64,000 nucleotides of DNA, taken from assembly GCF_000223215.1 (NCBI RefSeq), contig NC_017243.1:2232001-2296000 (forward strand), read 5' to 3'. The notes under the pieces were generated by a model. That model was not told the origin of the DNA. It made no database searches and saw only the letters and a list, made by a program, of their open reading frames with translations. Shown piece by piece: positions 37,947 through 47,087 of this stretch. Position 1 is the stretch's first letter, and every line of letters starts with the position of its first letter. The stretch is from Brachyspira intermedia PWS/A. Its GTDB lineage: Bacteria > Spirochaetota > Brachyspiria > Brachyspirales > Brachyspiraceae. The translations under genes were made by a program, and so were the position numbers.

Positions 37947-38549
37947 CTAAAATTCTATAATACCATTAAATATATGTTTATCTCTCCATTTCATAAACTC
38001 TTCAAAGGTTGTAATATTATATTTTAAAACGGCTTTATAGTATTCTATACCCATTATTTTTATATCATTAGGAGTTTCATATTTTAATTTTAATATTATA
38101 TTTCTTTTTTCTTCAGTAAGCATATTCATTATATCATCAGCAACTTTTTCAAAATATCCGTCATAATAAGAACCTTCCAGTATATGAATGATATCAATCT
38201 GCCAATTTTCATTATCATCTTTATCATTGCCTTTATAAAACAAATGCCATTCTATACAATGCTCCTCTGTTTCTATTAAATTCGTATAAGTAATTTTTTG
38301 TATTTTTTTATTTGAAGCTATTTTTGATATTGCTAAAAAACTTTTTTCTATATTTAATTCAGGTGTATAAACATGAAAATCAATATCTCTATTTTTCATT
38401 AATAGCCCCATTTTTAAAGAACCTACTAAATTAATTCTTGCCCCAATACCTTTAAAAGCATTTTCAATATCAAGCTCTTTTACAATATCAAATGCTTTTT
38501 TCTGATTGTTATTAGCAATTTCTATAATTTTATTAATATCATTATTCAT
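37947..38549 (-). CDS. Nucleotidyltransferase-fold protein
   Basis: 200 residues. The motif VGSLKMGLLMKNRDIDFHVY fits the GS...DxD signature of the DNA polymerase beta-like nucleotidyltransferase fold. A later acidic WQIDIIHI supplies the third carboxylate. It could modify a small molecule, RNA or protein; the substrate cannot be read from the sequence. It is a single gene, with its stop abutting the stop of the GT-C gene. Confidence 0.65.
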   Translation of the reverse strand: MNNDINKIIEIANNNQKKAFDIVKELDIENAFKGIGARINLVGSLKMGLLMKNRDIDFHVYTPELNIEKSFLAISKIASNKKIQKITYTNLIETEEHCIEWHLFYKGNDKDDNENWQIDIIHILEGSYYDGYFEKVADDIMNMLTEEKRNIILKLKYETPNDIKIMGIEYYKAVLKYNITTFEEFMKWRDKHIFNGIIEF

Positions 38550-38583
38550 AATTTAACTCTGCAATTAAATAGTAAAAATAAAA

Positions 38584-38622
38584 AAGAAACAGTTATCTAA
38601 ATTAAAGATAAACTATTTCTTT
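38584..38622 (-). terminator. Intrinsic terminator downstream of the outer-membrane protein gene
   Basis: AAGAAACAGTTATCT and AGATAAACTATTTCTT form an imperfect stem with a T-run on the minus strand (CTTTTTTATTTT), about 36 bp after the stop at 38658. Confidence 0.6.
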
Positions 38623-38657
38623 TTATTATTCAATAAATTATAATATTTTATTTTGTT

Positions 38658-39428
38658 TTATTTTGTTCTAGGTCCGAATTTAAATCCTAATTGTATACCT
38701 ATATCAAAACTAGAGTAACTCACTTCATCAACTACTAAAGTATTATTACCTAAATTCCAATTTGGAAGCCCTGTATTAATGAAATATAAATTAGGTTCTA
38801 CTCCAAAATCATATCCAAGATATAAACCTATATTAAATGCCATCTTTTCTGTAAAGAAAATAGAATAATCAAAAGTAAATTTTATATAAGGAATAACACC
38901 TGTTTTGAAATTTCTTTTCATATAATCCGAATCTATTTTTGTATCAGTACTAATTGATCCAATTTTTGAATGATAATTTCCAGCCATAGGAAATTTAATA
39001 CCTCCTCCAATTCCTACAGAAAAATTAAAGAAGTTAAATTTAGGAAGTATACCAATCTGTATACTTTCAAAAGAATATGTATATGAAATATTTTTATCAA
39101 GTTTACTAATATAAGAATAAGTATCATGACTATATCCTACTTCACCAAGAACACTTAATCCCAATTTATCAGTAAATTTAAACATATAACCAAGCTGAGC
39201 AGTCACACCTATATCAAAACCAACTCCACTATTTCTTCCTACATTATTTCTTATTTCACCATTAAGCCAAACATCAAGGTTTTCAGCTCTATCAGTTAAA
39301 TCATAATCATAAACACCAACACTCATTCCAATAGGTACATTCAATATAAACTCAAAACCGCCGTTAACCGCAAATGATGTGGATGCAATAGCGATAAACA
39401 TTATAATAGAAAGTATTATTTTTCTCAT
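38658..39428 (-). CDS. Predicted outer-membrane beta-barrel protein
   Basis: 256 residues with a signal peptide (MRKIILSIIMFIAIASTSFA). Alternating hydrophobic strands follow with glycine-aromatic pairs (GEVGYSHDTYSY, NIGLYLGYDFGV) and a C-terminal strand SFDIGIQLGFKFGPRTK, typical of small spirochaete beta-barrels. No named family was recognised. It is followed by its own terminator and is probably monocistronic. Confidence 0.7.
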   Translation of the reverse strand: MRKIILSIIMFIAIASTSFAVNGGFEFILNVPIGMSVGVYDYDLTDRAENLDVWLNGEIRNNVGRNSGVGFDIGVTAQLGYMFKFTDKLGLSVLGEVGYSHDTYSYISKLDKNISYTYSFESIQIGILPKFNFFNFSVGIGGGIKFPMAGNYHSKIGSISTDTKIDSDYMKRNFKTGVIPYIKFTFDYSIFFTEKMAFNIGLYLGYDFGVEPNLYFINTGLPNWNLGNNTLVVDEVSYSSFDIGIQLGFKFGPRTK

Positions 39429-39682
39429 AAGTTTTCATACTCCTTAATAATTTAATATGTATATTTAAACTTTAACATTTTAAAGATATTTTACAATACA
39501 AAAATTATTATTTTACATATATTTAATATGAAATATTGATATATATGTATAATAATTTTAATAAAAAACAAATTATATAGATGTTCAATTTTAATAATAC
39601 TTTACATTCTTGACAATTTAAAATTTTATAGTATAAAGAATTAACATAATATTAATTCTATTGAATATCATAAGGAAAATAA

Positions 39683-40518
39683 ATGAAAAAAGGCAAAAAA
39701 TCTGAAATAAAAAAATTAAGAGTGAAAAAGCATAAAAATCTTTTACTTGTGAAAAGCGACAGCGAAGAAGATATAAAAAATTGGAAATAATAAGAGATAT
39801 ACTCATAAATGATAATGAAGATCAATCTAAATATGATTTGCATAATTATTTTTTGAATAATAAAGGAGAAGCTATTTTCAAACATCTGCCTTTTTTTGAT
39901 ATATATGAAAGGCATTTCTCTAAATATAGAGGTAAAGATATTAATATGATGGAAATTGGTGTTGGAAGCGGAGGAGCTGTGAAGATGTGGAGGGAATATT
40001 TCAGAAACAATAACCCTGATGCAAATATCAACATATATGCAATAGATAGAAACCCTAAATGCAAACAATTTGAACAAGATAATATAAAAATCTTCATAGG
40101 CTCTCAAGATGACAGAGAATTTTTAAAAGAAGTAAAAAGCCAAATTCCAAAATTAGATATTTTAATAGATGATGGCGGACATAGAATGAATCAGCAAATA
40201 ACTACTTTTGAAGAGATGTATGAACATGTAAAAGATGATGGAATTTATTTATGTGAAGATGTTTATACTTCATATTGGCCTAATTTCGGAGGCGGTTATA
40301 AAAATCCTAATTCATATATAGAATACACAAAAAATTTAATAGACTCCCTTAATGCCTATTGGGCTACTGAAGAAGATGATTTATACCCAAATGCTTTTAC
40401 AGACAGTGCCTACTCTATTCATTATTATGACGGTATAGTAATAATAGAAAAAAGAAAAAGAGATACCAGATATAATGATATATGTCAGCAGGCTATTATA
40501 GGAAAAACTAAAGAATGA
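39683..40518 (+). CDS. Class I SAM-dependent methyltransferase, apparent frameshift near the N-terminus
   Basis: The Rossmann core shows motif I MMEIGVGSGGAVKMWREYF, the acidic strand IYAIDRNPKCKQF and LDILIDDGGHRMNQQ, as in CmcI-type methyltransferases. The open frame from 39781 would need a TTG start. An ATG at 39683 with AAGGA upstream begins a Lys-rich tail (MKKGKKSEIKKLRV...SEEDIKN) that enters this frame if one A is added to the A6 run at 39775-39780. I take 39683 as the intended start. The core is intact either way. The substrate is unknown. Confidence 0.75.
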
Positions 40519-40578
40519 TTAATAGTAAATATGAAATAAATTTTTAAAAGATTTTATAAAAAATAAAACTATTAAATT

Positions 40579-40914
40579 TTATTTTCCTTTTCTTTTTGCT
40601 AATATATAAGCAAAACTATCAAAATATTTCATAATGCTTTCATCTGTATTATATTCATTATCCCCAAGCAAATAATCACATAAAACTTCTCTAAGCCTTG
40701 TAAATTCTTTTATACTATGTTTTTTGTATTGGGCTAATATAGTCAAGTCAATAAGCTCTAAAGCTCTATATGCAGCATTTTTAGAATATTCAAAATTATT
40801 TTTATTTTTAAATTTTATTGCTCTGTAAACTTCACTTCCAATATTAGCCATCTGTTCGGCAAGACTCAAAGTATTCCATTTTCCATTTGCTGAATCTTTA
40901 TGCATATAACTCAT
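40579..40914 (-). CDS. Conserved helical protein partnered with DUF5674
   Basis: 111 residues, all predicted helix, starting MSYMHKDSANGKWNTLSLAEQMANIGSE and containing RALELIDLTI and LREVLCDYLLGDNEYNTDES. I know related short proteins of this pattern from diverse bacteria, but no function. It lies 11 bp downstream of the DUF5674 gene and is almost certainly co-transcribed. A possible two-gene functional module. Confidence 0.65.
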   Translation of the reverse strand: MSYMHKDSANGKWNTLSLAEQMANIGSEVYRAIKFKNKNNFEYSKNAAYRALELIDLTILAQYKKHSIKEFTRLREVLCDYLLGDNEYNTDESIMKYFDSFAYILAKRKGK

Positions 40915-40925
40915 AAATATACCTA

Positions 40926-41267
40926 TTACTTAATTATTAAATTATTTAATATTTCTATTATTTTATTTCTAATATTTTCATCTTCAACATATCTGCTTCT
41001 ATTATTATCAGCAGGTCTTATATTAATTAAAGAATCAAACTCTATAAAATCTTCATCATCTAATTCAGGATAAATATTAATACCCCATAAATTCTTTTGT
41101 AAAGAACCATTTTCTATGAGTAAAGATTCCAAATCACTATGAAGCTCCGCATCTAAAGCTAATTCATTTTTTTCTATATCAACAACACCTTTAACCATAT
41201 CAGTAAAAAAATTTCCAAGCATATTCTTAATTTCTGAAACTTCAATACTTTCTTTTATAATTATCAT
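40926..41267 (-). CDS. DUF5674-family protein
   Basis: 113 residues. The family pattern is visible as IIIKESIEVSEIKNM, MVKGVVDIEKNELALDAELHSD, NLWGINIYPE and FDSLINIRP..NRSRYVED. No biochemical function is established. It is the first gene of the pair with the helical protein behind it. A single-strand antitoxin/toxin-like arrangement is conceivable from size and spacing, but no toxin motif is present. Confidence 0.75.
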   Translation of the reverse strand: MIIIKESIEVSEIKNMLGNFFTDMVKGVVDIEKNELALDAELHSDLESLLIENGSLQKNLWGINIYPELDDEDFIEFDSLINIRPADNNRSRYVEDENIRNKIIEILNNLIIK

Positions 41268-41362
41268 AAAATATTAATACTCCATAAACATATTTAATTA
41301 ACATAATATTAACGGAAATGTAATTTTTTATAAAGTAAATTTAATATCATCTATATGTATGT

Positions 41363-41527
41363 ATGAATGTTTTTTATAATTTATATTCCGATAATAAGAA
41401 TAGTTTTTATTATTGTTATAAAAATAATAAAAATTTAAATGCTATAATTAATGCTAATTTTAAAGCTATAAATGAGCAGTTTAAACTAACTAAGGAAGTT
41501 GTAAGCTTATTAAAAGCGAGTTTATAG
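41363..41527 (+). CDS. Possible small ORF, 54 residues
   Basis: ATG at 41363, no Shine-Dalgarno sequence, ends NFKAINEQFKLTKEVVSLLKASL. The C-terminal half looks protein-like (amphipathic helix), whereas the first half is Asn/Tyr-rich. It may be the remnant of a longer gene whose tail survives. It is directly followed by element D and a strong terminator, suggesting one transcribed unit. Low confidence as a gene. Confidence 0.3.
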   Translation: MNVFYNLYSDNKNSFYYCYKNNKNLNAIINANFKAINEQFKLTKEVVSLLKASL

Positions 41528-41542
41528 CTAGCAATAATAAAA

Positions 41543-41628
41543 AAAGTGAGCCAAAACCAGCAAGTAGGTTATTGCAGGCGTACCAAGTAGGCACCATACA
41601 GGTGGGTGAACATAGCAATAATAAAAAA
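41543..41628 (+). repeat. Dispersed element D, copy 2
   Basis: A G+C-richer stretch in A+T-rich surroundings: AAAGTGAGCCAAAACCAGC, two copies of CAAGTAGG (41560 and 41584) and CACC-ATACA-GGTG, then CATAGCAATAATAAA. Block order resembles 22269-22342 behind pyrC. It could be a folded RNA element ahead of the terminator at 41664. Confidence 0.35.
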
Positions 41629-41663
41629 TTTTTACTAATAATAAAAATATAAAAATTGTGAGC

Positions 41664-41693
41664 GTATAGCAAATTTATTTGCTATACTTTTTT
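41664..41693 (+). terminator. Intrinsic terminator upstream of flgL
   Basis: GTATAGCAAA (41664-41673) and TTTGCTATAC (41678-41687) form a perfect 10-bp stem with a 4-base loop, then six Ts. It ends any transcript crossing the small ORF and element D, about 108 bp before flgL. Confidence 0.8.
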
Positions 41694-41800
41694 GGCGAAC
41701 AATTTTTATTAATAATAAAAAAATAATAAAAGAATTTTAGATTATTACGAAAATGGAAACGATATAAAAATCATTTCTATATTAAAACAGGAGATAAAAA

Positions 41801-43054
41801 ATGAGAGTTACTGAACAAGCCCAATTTAATAGAACAGTTAGTACAATAAAAAGAAACTATAATGAGATGGAAGCTTCTCAAACTAGATTATCTACTGGTC
41901 AAAGGGTGCAGTACCCTCACCAGAATGTTACTTCAACTATTAATTCTATATACTATAGAACTAGAATGTCTTCAGTAGACAGATATCAAAGCAATATAGT
42001 TGATGGAAAAGAAAAATTAAGCGTAGCACATGATTCTATGTCAGCTATCACTCAGGCCTTGAATAGAGCAAGAGATTTAGCAGTTCAAGGTGCAAACAGC
42101 ACTTACGGAGCAGATGACAGAGCAAAAATGGCTATGGAAGTAGAAGAAATGATAGAGAGAATATATGATATATCAAAAACTCAAAGCAAAGGTGAGTATA
42201 TATTCTCAGGAACAAGTATAAAAACAGCACCTTTCAGAGCATTCTACGGATATGATGAAAAAGCAGGCCGTTCTATCGTAAAATCCGTTATGTATGAAGG
42301 CGATGGAAATGCTCAAAACAGAGAAGTAGAAAATGGACAACTTATCAATGTAGCAACTCCAGGTAATTATGCTTTCTGGGGTACTGATATGGAAATAATA
42401 TCTACAACAGATGCTTCAACTTATGTTGCTGCTGAAGATCAGGATATTATGATAGATGATATGGTTGTAAATATTAAACAAGGCGATAATATTGAAGCCA
42501 TAGTTCAGAGAATAAATGATGCTAATGGTAATGTAAGTGCAAGTATAGGAGATTTAAGAGGCGGAGAAAAAGTTATACAATTAAAAACAGGTTCTCCTCA
42601 TAAAATACTTTTACAAGATTTAGCAGGCGGTACAGTTTTACAAGATATAGGATTAGTAAGAGAAGGTGCTGCTAATAATCTAGAAAACAACTATGAACCT
42701 AGTGCTTTAGTTACAGGAAAAAGCGTATTTGAAACTCTTATTTATTTAAGAGATGCTATGCTTAATGATGATGTAAGAGCTATAGGAAGTGAGGCTTTAG
42801 GTTATATAGATAGTTCTTTGGATAATGTTGCTACTGTTCAGGCTAATGCATCTTCTAAAGTTACAAGACTTGATATGGGTTATGCTAGCTTTGAAGATCA
42901 GAAATTAGCTATTGAAGAGGCTTTGGCTAAAAATGAAAATATTGACTATGCTGAAGAAATTGTTAATTTCAATATGTGGCAATATGCTCATAATGCTTCA
43001 TTACAAACAGCAGGAAGATTATTAGGCAGAACTCTTATGGATTATTTAAGATAA
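41801..43054 (+). CDS. flgL: Flagellar hook-associated protein 3
   Basis: A 417-residue hook-filament junction protein. The flagellin-like N-terminal coil (MRVTEQAQFNRTVSTIKRNYNEMEASQTRLSTGQRVQYPHQN region) and C-terminal coil (YAEEIVNFNMWQYAHNASLQTAGRLLGRTLMDYLR region) match FlgL. In spirochaetes it lies at the base of the periplasmic filament. GGAG precedes the ATG. fliW and csrA follow, a common FlgL-FliW-CsrA order. Confidence 0.93.
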   Translation: MRVTEQAQFNRTVSTIKRNYNEMEASQTRLSTGQRVQYPHQNVTSTINSIYYRTRMSSVDRYQSNIVDGKEKLSVAHDSMSAITQALNRARDLAVQGANSTYGADDRAKMAMEVEEMIERIYDISKTQSKGEYIFSGTSIKTAPFRAFYGYDEKAGRSIVKSVMYEGDGNAQNREVENGQLINVATPGNYAFWGTDMEIISTTDASTYVAAEDQDIMIDDMVVNIKQGDNIEAIVQRINDANGNVSASIGDLRGGEKVIQLKTGSPHKILLQDLAGGTVLQDIGLVREGAANNLENNYEPSALVTGKSVFETLIYLRDAMLNDDVRAIGSEALGYIDSSLDNVATVQANASSKVTRLDMGYASFEDQKLAIEEALAKNENIDYAEEIVNFNMWQYAHNASLQTAGRLLGRTLMDYLR

Positions 43055-43123
43055 TCTAAATAAGATAAAAAATAAAATGCTGACAATATAAAATATTATT
43101 AATGTATAAAAGGAAATAATTAT

Positions 43124-43588
43124 ATGCCGGAAATAGAATCTAGGATACTAGGAAAAATAGAAGTTTCAGATGATTCATTATATCACTTAAATGGTACTAT
43201 ATTAGCATTTGAGGCTTATGATGAATTTTATCTTGTCAATATGGACGAGGAAGGAACTTTTAAAATACTTCAGTCTAAAGATGATAAAAATGTATGCTTT
43301 ATACTTATAGATCCATTTTTAATATTCAAAAATTATGAACCTGATGTACATGATGATGATATAAAATATTTAGGTATAGAGAATAATGAAGATTTATACC
43401 TTCTTACTATTGTCAGCATTCCAAATAGTGATTTTAAATCTATGAGTGCTAATTTAGTAGCCCCTGTAGTTTTTAATATAAAAAATCACAAAGCTAAACA
43501 GTGTACCGTTTCAGGTGATAAATACACTACTAGACATTCTATTCTTTTAGAAGATAATGATTCCAATACAGAAGAAAGGAGTTCATAA
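43124..43588 (+). CDS. fliW: Flagellar assembly factor FliW
   Basis: A 154-residue FliW with the family pattern [29 protein letters not shown] and [17 protein letters not shown]. FliW binds flagellin and antagonises CsrA, coupling filament assembly to flagellin mRNA translation (established in Bacillus). It lies 69 bp after flgL and 2 bp before csrA, so antagonist and target are co-expressed. AAAGGAAAT before its ATG contains a GGA that CsrA could also bind. Confidence 0.93.
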   Translation: MPEIESRILGKIEVSDDSLYHLNGTILAFEAYDEFYLVNMDEEGTFKILQSKDDKNVCFILIDPFLIFKNYEPDVHDDDIKYLGIENNEDLYLLTIVSIPNSDFKSMSANLVAPVVFNIKNHKAKQCTVSGDKYTTRHSILLEDNDSNTEERSS

Positions 43589-43590
43589 CA

Positions 43591-43839
43591 ATGCTTGTAC
43601 TTTCTAGAAAAATCAATCAAAGCATAGTAATAGGAGATAATATAGAAATAATGCTCGTAGATATACGAGGCGATCAAATCAAACTAGGTATTAATGCTCC
43701 TAAAAATGTAAAAATATTCAGAAAAGAAGTTTATGAAGAAATAGAAAGCCAAAACTTAGAGGCATCAAAAGAGGCTACTGCTGATAAATTGAATATTTTA
43801 AGTAATTTTGTTAAAAATAAATTTGGTAAAAAACAATAA
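43591..43839 (+). CDS. csrA: Carbon storage regulator CsrA
   Basis: 82 residues starting [25 protein letters not shown], with the RNA-binding R/K strands and a C-terminal alpha tail longer than the 61-residue E. coli protein. It binds GGA-containing hairpins in mRNA leaders and represses translation, including flagellin. It sits 2 bp behind fliW with GGAG upstream. The tail (about residues 55-82) may be the FliW-binding extension known from Gram-positive CsrA. Confidence 0.95.
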   Translation: MLVLSRKINQSIVIGDNIEIMLVDIRGDQIKLGINAPKNVKIFRKEVYEEIESQNLEASKEATADKLNILSNFVKNKFGKKQ

Positions 43840-43924
43840 TAAACAATCTTATTTTTTCTTAAAACTATTCTAAAATCTAATATTAATTATATTTTTGAAT
43901 CATAATAAAGTTTACTATCTACTA

Positions 43925-44833
43925 TCAGCTTGTAAATGGATTAATTAAACTTCTATTTTTTATTAAATTAATAGGAGTTAAAATTATATATGATATTAGA
44001 AAATTGAATAATGATATTATAGCCGAAAATATTAACAGCATATTATATGTTTCTAGAATTCTATTAAAAAACTGATTTATAAAAATAGGAATATCCAATT
44101 TAAAAAATACTTTCATTATAATAAATAATGTGTTTAATATTAATGACAAAGCAAATATAACTATAATACCTTTTGAAGCATGTGAAATATCAGCAGGGCT
44201 TAACTCCATATGAGAAGCTATTGCTATTGATAAATATAAAAATATCCAAAAAGTAATATTCTTAAAAGAAGAATACGCTATCACATTTTTGATAATATTG
44301 ATAAATATATTATAGGTATATACAAATATATTTGATATTGTATAGTAGAATATTGAAAGTATATCCGAATTAAATACTTGTTTATATTTAATGACAGGTA
44401 TTTCAAATACATTATTCTTTAATTCAGGGGCTAGCAATATAAATAATAAATAAACTATTAAAGTTCCAATAATAATCGGCCCTACCCCTATAAAAAAATT
44501 GCCCATTTGCTGATACCAACTTCTTGAATCATAACTATGAAGAACATATCCTATAGTATCAGATTTTGTGTTAAATAATTTTATATCATTAATTTTATGT
44601 TTGAATAATAAACAAAATAAGGCATGTGATAGTTCATGTATAGGAGTGCCTATCCAGCCTGTAATATATACTTCTGTTTTAGAGCCTAATGTTTTAGCAA
44701 ATATTCTTCTAGTGATAGATGATAGAACATATAAAATAAATCCGAATATTATAATACTTCCAAATGATCTAAATAAATCTATTATAGTTTTAGATAGTAT
44801 TATAACTATAAAATAAAAAAAATCTTTTATCAT
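43925..44833 (-). CDS. Polytopic membrane protein with M50-like HExxH motif
   Basis: 302 residues with six to seven membrane segments. PIHELSHALF at about residue 68 is a zinc-protease HExxH motif inside a membrane helix, as in M50/site-2 protease relatives. The second metal-ligand motif (NxxPxxxxDG) is not visible, so it may be a non-canonical or inactive member. It lies convergent to csrA with no terminator seen between. The substrate is unknown. Confidence 0.6.
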   Translation of the reverse strand: MIKDFFYFIVIILSKTIIDLFRSFGSIIIFGFILYVLSSITRRIFAKTLGSKTEVYITGWIGTPIHELSHALFCLLFKHKINDIKLFNTKSDTIGYVLHSYDSRSWYQQMGNFFIGVGPIIIGTLIVYLLFILLAPELKNNVFEIPVIKYKQVFNSDILSIFYYTISNIFVYTYNIFINIIKNVIAYSSFKNITFWIFLYLSIAIASHMELSPADISHASKGIIVIFALSLILNTLFIIMKVFFKLDIPIFINQFFNRILETYNMLLIFSAIISLFNFLISYIILTPINLIKNRSLINPFTS

Positions 44834-45042
44834 TTTTAATTCCGTATGTGAATTTATCGGAAGAAAACACCTTTTAATTTACTTTTTGAATGATGTAAAA
44901 AATAGGCACTTGAAAAAATAGTGTTTCTGCTATAAACTAGTGTAGCAATTAAATTATATAAAATATATAATTATATTTACACTATTTACATTATTAAATA
45001 AAATCTGTTTTGTAATATGAGTATAAGACAAGTGGAGAAAAA

Positions 45043-46128
45043 ATGAAAAAAATAATATTCCTGATGCTGTTAATATTAAATTCTTTTGCTTTTGCTATAG
45101 ACGATATAGTAGATAAAGATAATATGCATAACTTGATAGAAGGAGTTACTTCAACAAGATTTGGATCTGATAGAGTAAGTACAATATACGATTTTGCTCC
45201 GCTTATGAATCATAACACCCCTTTCAAATTAGGAGTATCAATATTAGATTTATCACATATAGTAAATAATAGTTATACAAATGCTGATGGAGGAAGAAAA
45301 TTAGCATTTCTACCTAAAGGTTTTGTAGGGTTAAGTTACGGTATATTTGGCTTTGGATATCAATTTAATTTATATAATGAGCTTAGTGAAAAAAAGATGC
45401 CTGTTGCTCATAGCCATTCATTTTCTTTTGGTTTAGCTACAGAAAAATATAGATTTACATTACCTTTCTCATTTTCTCTTGGAGATGAAAAATATTATGG
45501 TGGAAAATTATCATTAAGTACAACACCTAAATTTTCTTTTATGTTTAGAGGCGGTTTATTAGATGAATTTACTATGTCGCTTCATTATGGTATACAGCTT
45601 TCAACTGTTACAAATGATGTAGCAGGAACACAAATAGCTCCTATGGTATTAGGAGGATCTGTATACGGAAGTATAATGCTTACAAGATTTGATAATTATC
45701 CTGTACAAATAAGTCTTCCTGTAAAATTGGCTTTCTATTATGGTATAGGAGCTAGATGGGCTACTATAGATGCAGGATATGCAGAAGATGCTTTACTTAA
45801 CTATCTTTATGATGATGAAGGTGGAAGATCTACTGACAGTATGTATTTCTATGTATTGTTGCCAGCGAAATTCGAGGCTAAATTAGGAGCTATATATACT
45901 TATGTAATGCCTAGACTTATGTTTGAGGGTAAAATATATAAGGTAGATGGTGAATATAATTTGCATTATGGAGTTGAGGGAGAAGTTCGAGTGACTCTAG
46001 TAGAAAATTTCACATTTGGTTTGACTGGATATGCTGAAGGTCAGGGAATAATGAAAAAAAGTGCTGACTTCAATATATATAATGCATTTGGCGGCGGAAT
46101 AGATGTTTGGGGAATTTGGAGATACTAA
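45043..46128 (+). CDS. Predicted outer-membrane beta-barrel protein
   Basis: 361 residues: signal peptide (MKKIIFLMLLILNSFAFA), then many alternating strands rich in glycine and aromatic residues (FVGLSYGIFGFGYQFNLY, GVEGEVRVTLVENFTFGLTGY). It ends with an aromatic residue (IWRY), as outer-membrane proteins often do. No family was recognised. GGAG precedes the ATG, and a hairpin terminator follows 34 bp after the stop. Confidence 0.65.
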   Translation: MKKIIFLMLLILNSFAFAIDDIVDKDNMHNLIEGVTSTRFGSDRVSTIYDFAPLMNHNTPFKLGVSILDLSHIVNNSYTNADGGRKLAFLPKGFVGLSYGIFGFGYQFNLYNELSEKKMPVAHSHSFSFGLATEKYRFTLPFSFSLGDEKYYGGKLSLSTTPKFSFMFRGGLLDEFTMSLHYGIQLSTVTNDVAGTQIAPMVLGGSVYGSIMLTRFDNYPVQISLPVKLAFYYGIGARWATIDAGYAEDALLNYLYDDEGGRSTDSMYFYVLLPAKFEAKLGAIYTYVMPRLMFEGKIYKVDGEYNLHYGVEGEVRVTLVENFTFGLTGYAEGQGIMKKSADFNIYNAFGGGIDVWGIWRY

Positions 46129-46161
46129 TTAGATTATAATAGTAAAACAATAAAAATATAT

Positions 46162-46195
46162 AAAGCAATGTATAAACAAAATGCATTGCTTTTTT
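46162..46195 (+). terminator. Intrinsic terminator after the beta-barrel gene
   Basis: AAAGCAATG (46162-46170) and CATTGCTTT (46184-46192) pair perfectly, followed by a T-run. From here to about 46550 (roughly 355 bp) I see no gene or clear element, only A+T-rich DNA. Confidence 0.75.
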
Positions 46196-46552
46196 ATATG
46201 CATCATAACAAAACTTTACTGATATTTTATTAAGTAAATTTAGTAATATTTTTTATTATTGCTATCCTACCCTACATCTAATACTCTATACTTGATAATC
46301 TATATAATAATAAATTAATTGATCTGTAAAGCTAATCTATTGAACTTAGTTTTTATATTTTATAACAACTTATTTTTTCTACTACTTCAATATGATTATA
46401 ATATAGAATTATATTTTACTATTTTTTGTTTAACTCAAAAATATATGTCAATAAGTAATTTTCAATTTAATCTATAATTTTAAATATATTCAAATTTATT
46501 TAAAAAATTTATTGCCTTTATTATACAAATTGTTATATTATTAATAGATGGT

Positions 46553-46634
46553 TGTGATAATTAATTACAATATAAAGTTTTTATATCACATAAAAAAGCT
46601 AAGGTTTATTTATGAATGAAAAAAGGAGGTATAT
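46553..46634 (+). promoter_or_regulatory. Conserved leader of microprotein cassette 1
   Basis: TGTGATA (46553-46559) and TATCACA (46584-46590) form a 7-bp stem, followed by CATAAAAAA, then TAAGGTTTA-TTATGAATGAAAAAAGGAG leading to the start codon (split here to show the blocks). The same blocks occur in cassette 2, 320 bp downstream. The ATGAATGAA mini-frame is in frame with the ORF here but not in copy 2, so it is not the true start. Confidence 0.6.
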
Positions 46635-46635
46635 T

Positions 46636-46746
46636 ATGACTAAACTATTTAATATATTAGATAATGAATGTACTTTTATTAATGATGAAGATTATAGGGT
46701 ATTAATAAGTGAATATTATGAGATAATAAGGAAATATGAAGAATGA
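46636..46746 (+). CDS. 36-residue acidic microprotein, copy 1
   Basis: Starts MTKLFNILDNECTFINDEDY and ends LISEYYEIIRKYEE. AAAAGGAGG lies 6 bases upstream, an excellent ribosome site. The second copy (46957) is also exactly 36 codons with the same pattern: MTKL.N.L.N.C...(D/N)DE(D/E)Y..LISEY..II...EE. Conserved length, frame and residues in a diverged tandem pair argue for selection on the protein. No transmembrane segment or signal peptide. No family is known to me. Confidence 0.6.
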   Translation: MTKLFNILDNECTFINDEDYRVLISEYYEIIRKYEE

Positions 46747-46770
46747 ACGATATTATTTGTTTCTCCTTAA

Positions 46771-46799
46771 GCCTATGCATTAACTGCATAGGCTTTTTT
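46771..46799 (+). terminator. Terminator of microprotein cassette 1
   Basis: GCCTATGCA (46771-46779) and TGCATAGGC (46785-46793) form a perfect 9-bp stem with a 5-base loop, then six Ts. Nearly the same hairpin ends cassette 2. Confidence 0.85.
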
Positions 46800-46874
46800 A
46801 TTATCTATAATTAAATAAATACATAAAAAGTTATTGCTTTTCTATATTAATTTCTTATATTTTTAGTATAAATC

Positions 46875-46955
46875 GTGATAACAAACCACAATATAAACTC
46901 TATATATCACATAAAAAATTAAGGTTTACTTATGAATGAAAAAAGGAGATCTACA
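46875..46955 (+). promoter_or_regulatory. Conserved leader of microprotein cassette 2
   Basis: GTGATA (46875-46880) and TATCAC (46905-46910) form the same stem as in cassette 1. CATAAAAAA, TAAGGTTTAC and TTATGAATGAAAAAAGGAG follow. Here the ATGAATGAA mini-frame is out of frame with the ORF and stops after 17 codons. Confidence 0.6.
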
Positions 46956-46956
46956 C

Positions 46957-47067
46957 ATGACAAAATTATTAAATACTTTGAATAATGACTGTATTTTATT
47001 AGATGATGAAGAATATAATTTATTAATCAGCGAATATAACGACATAATAGAAAATGTGGAAGAATAA
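46957..47067 (+). CDS. 36-residue acidic microprotein, copy 2
   Basis: Starts MTKLLNTLNNDCILLDDEEY and ends LISEYNDIIENVEE. AAAAGGAG precedes the ATG. Same length and residue pattern as copy 1. It is followed by its own terminator, 155 bp before the large DUF4132 gene. An association with DUF4132 is possible but rests on position only. Confidence 0.6.
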   Translation: MTKLLNTLNNDCILLDDEEYNLLISEYNDIIENVEE

Positions 47068-47087
47068 GATTTATTTTTTCCTATTGA

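Noticed and set aside
39645-41312. ATTAACATAATATTAA occurring before the methyltransferase and DUF5674 genes as a shared operator
   Set aside because: In DNA this A+T-rich, a 16-base match between two places in 64 kb is expected by chance.
46618-46746. Longer microprotein starting at ATGAATGAA
   Set aside because: In the second cassette the same triplets are out of frame with the ORF, while the ATG behind GGAG is conserved in both.
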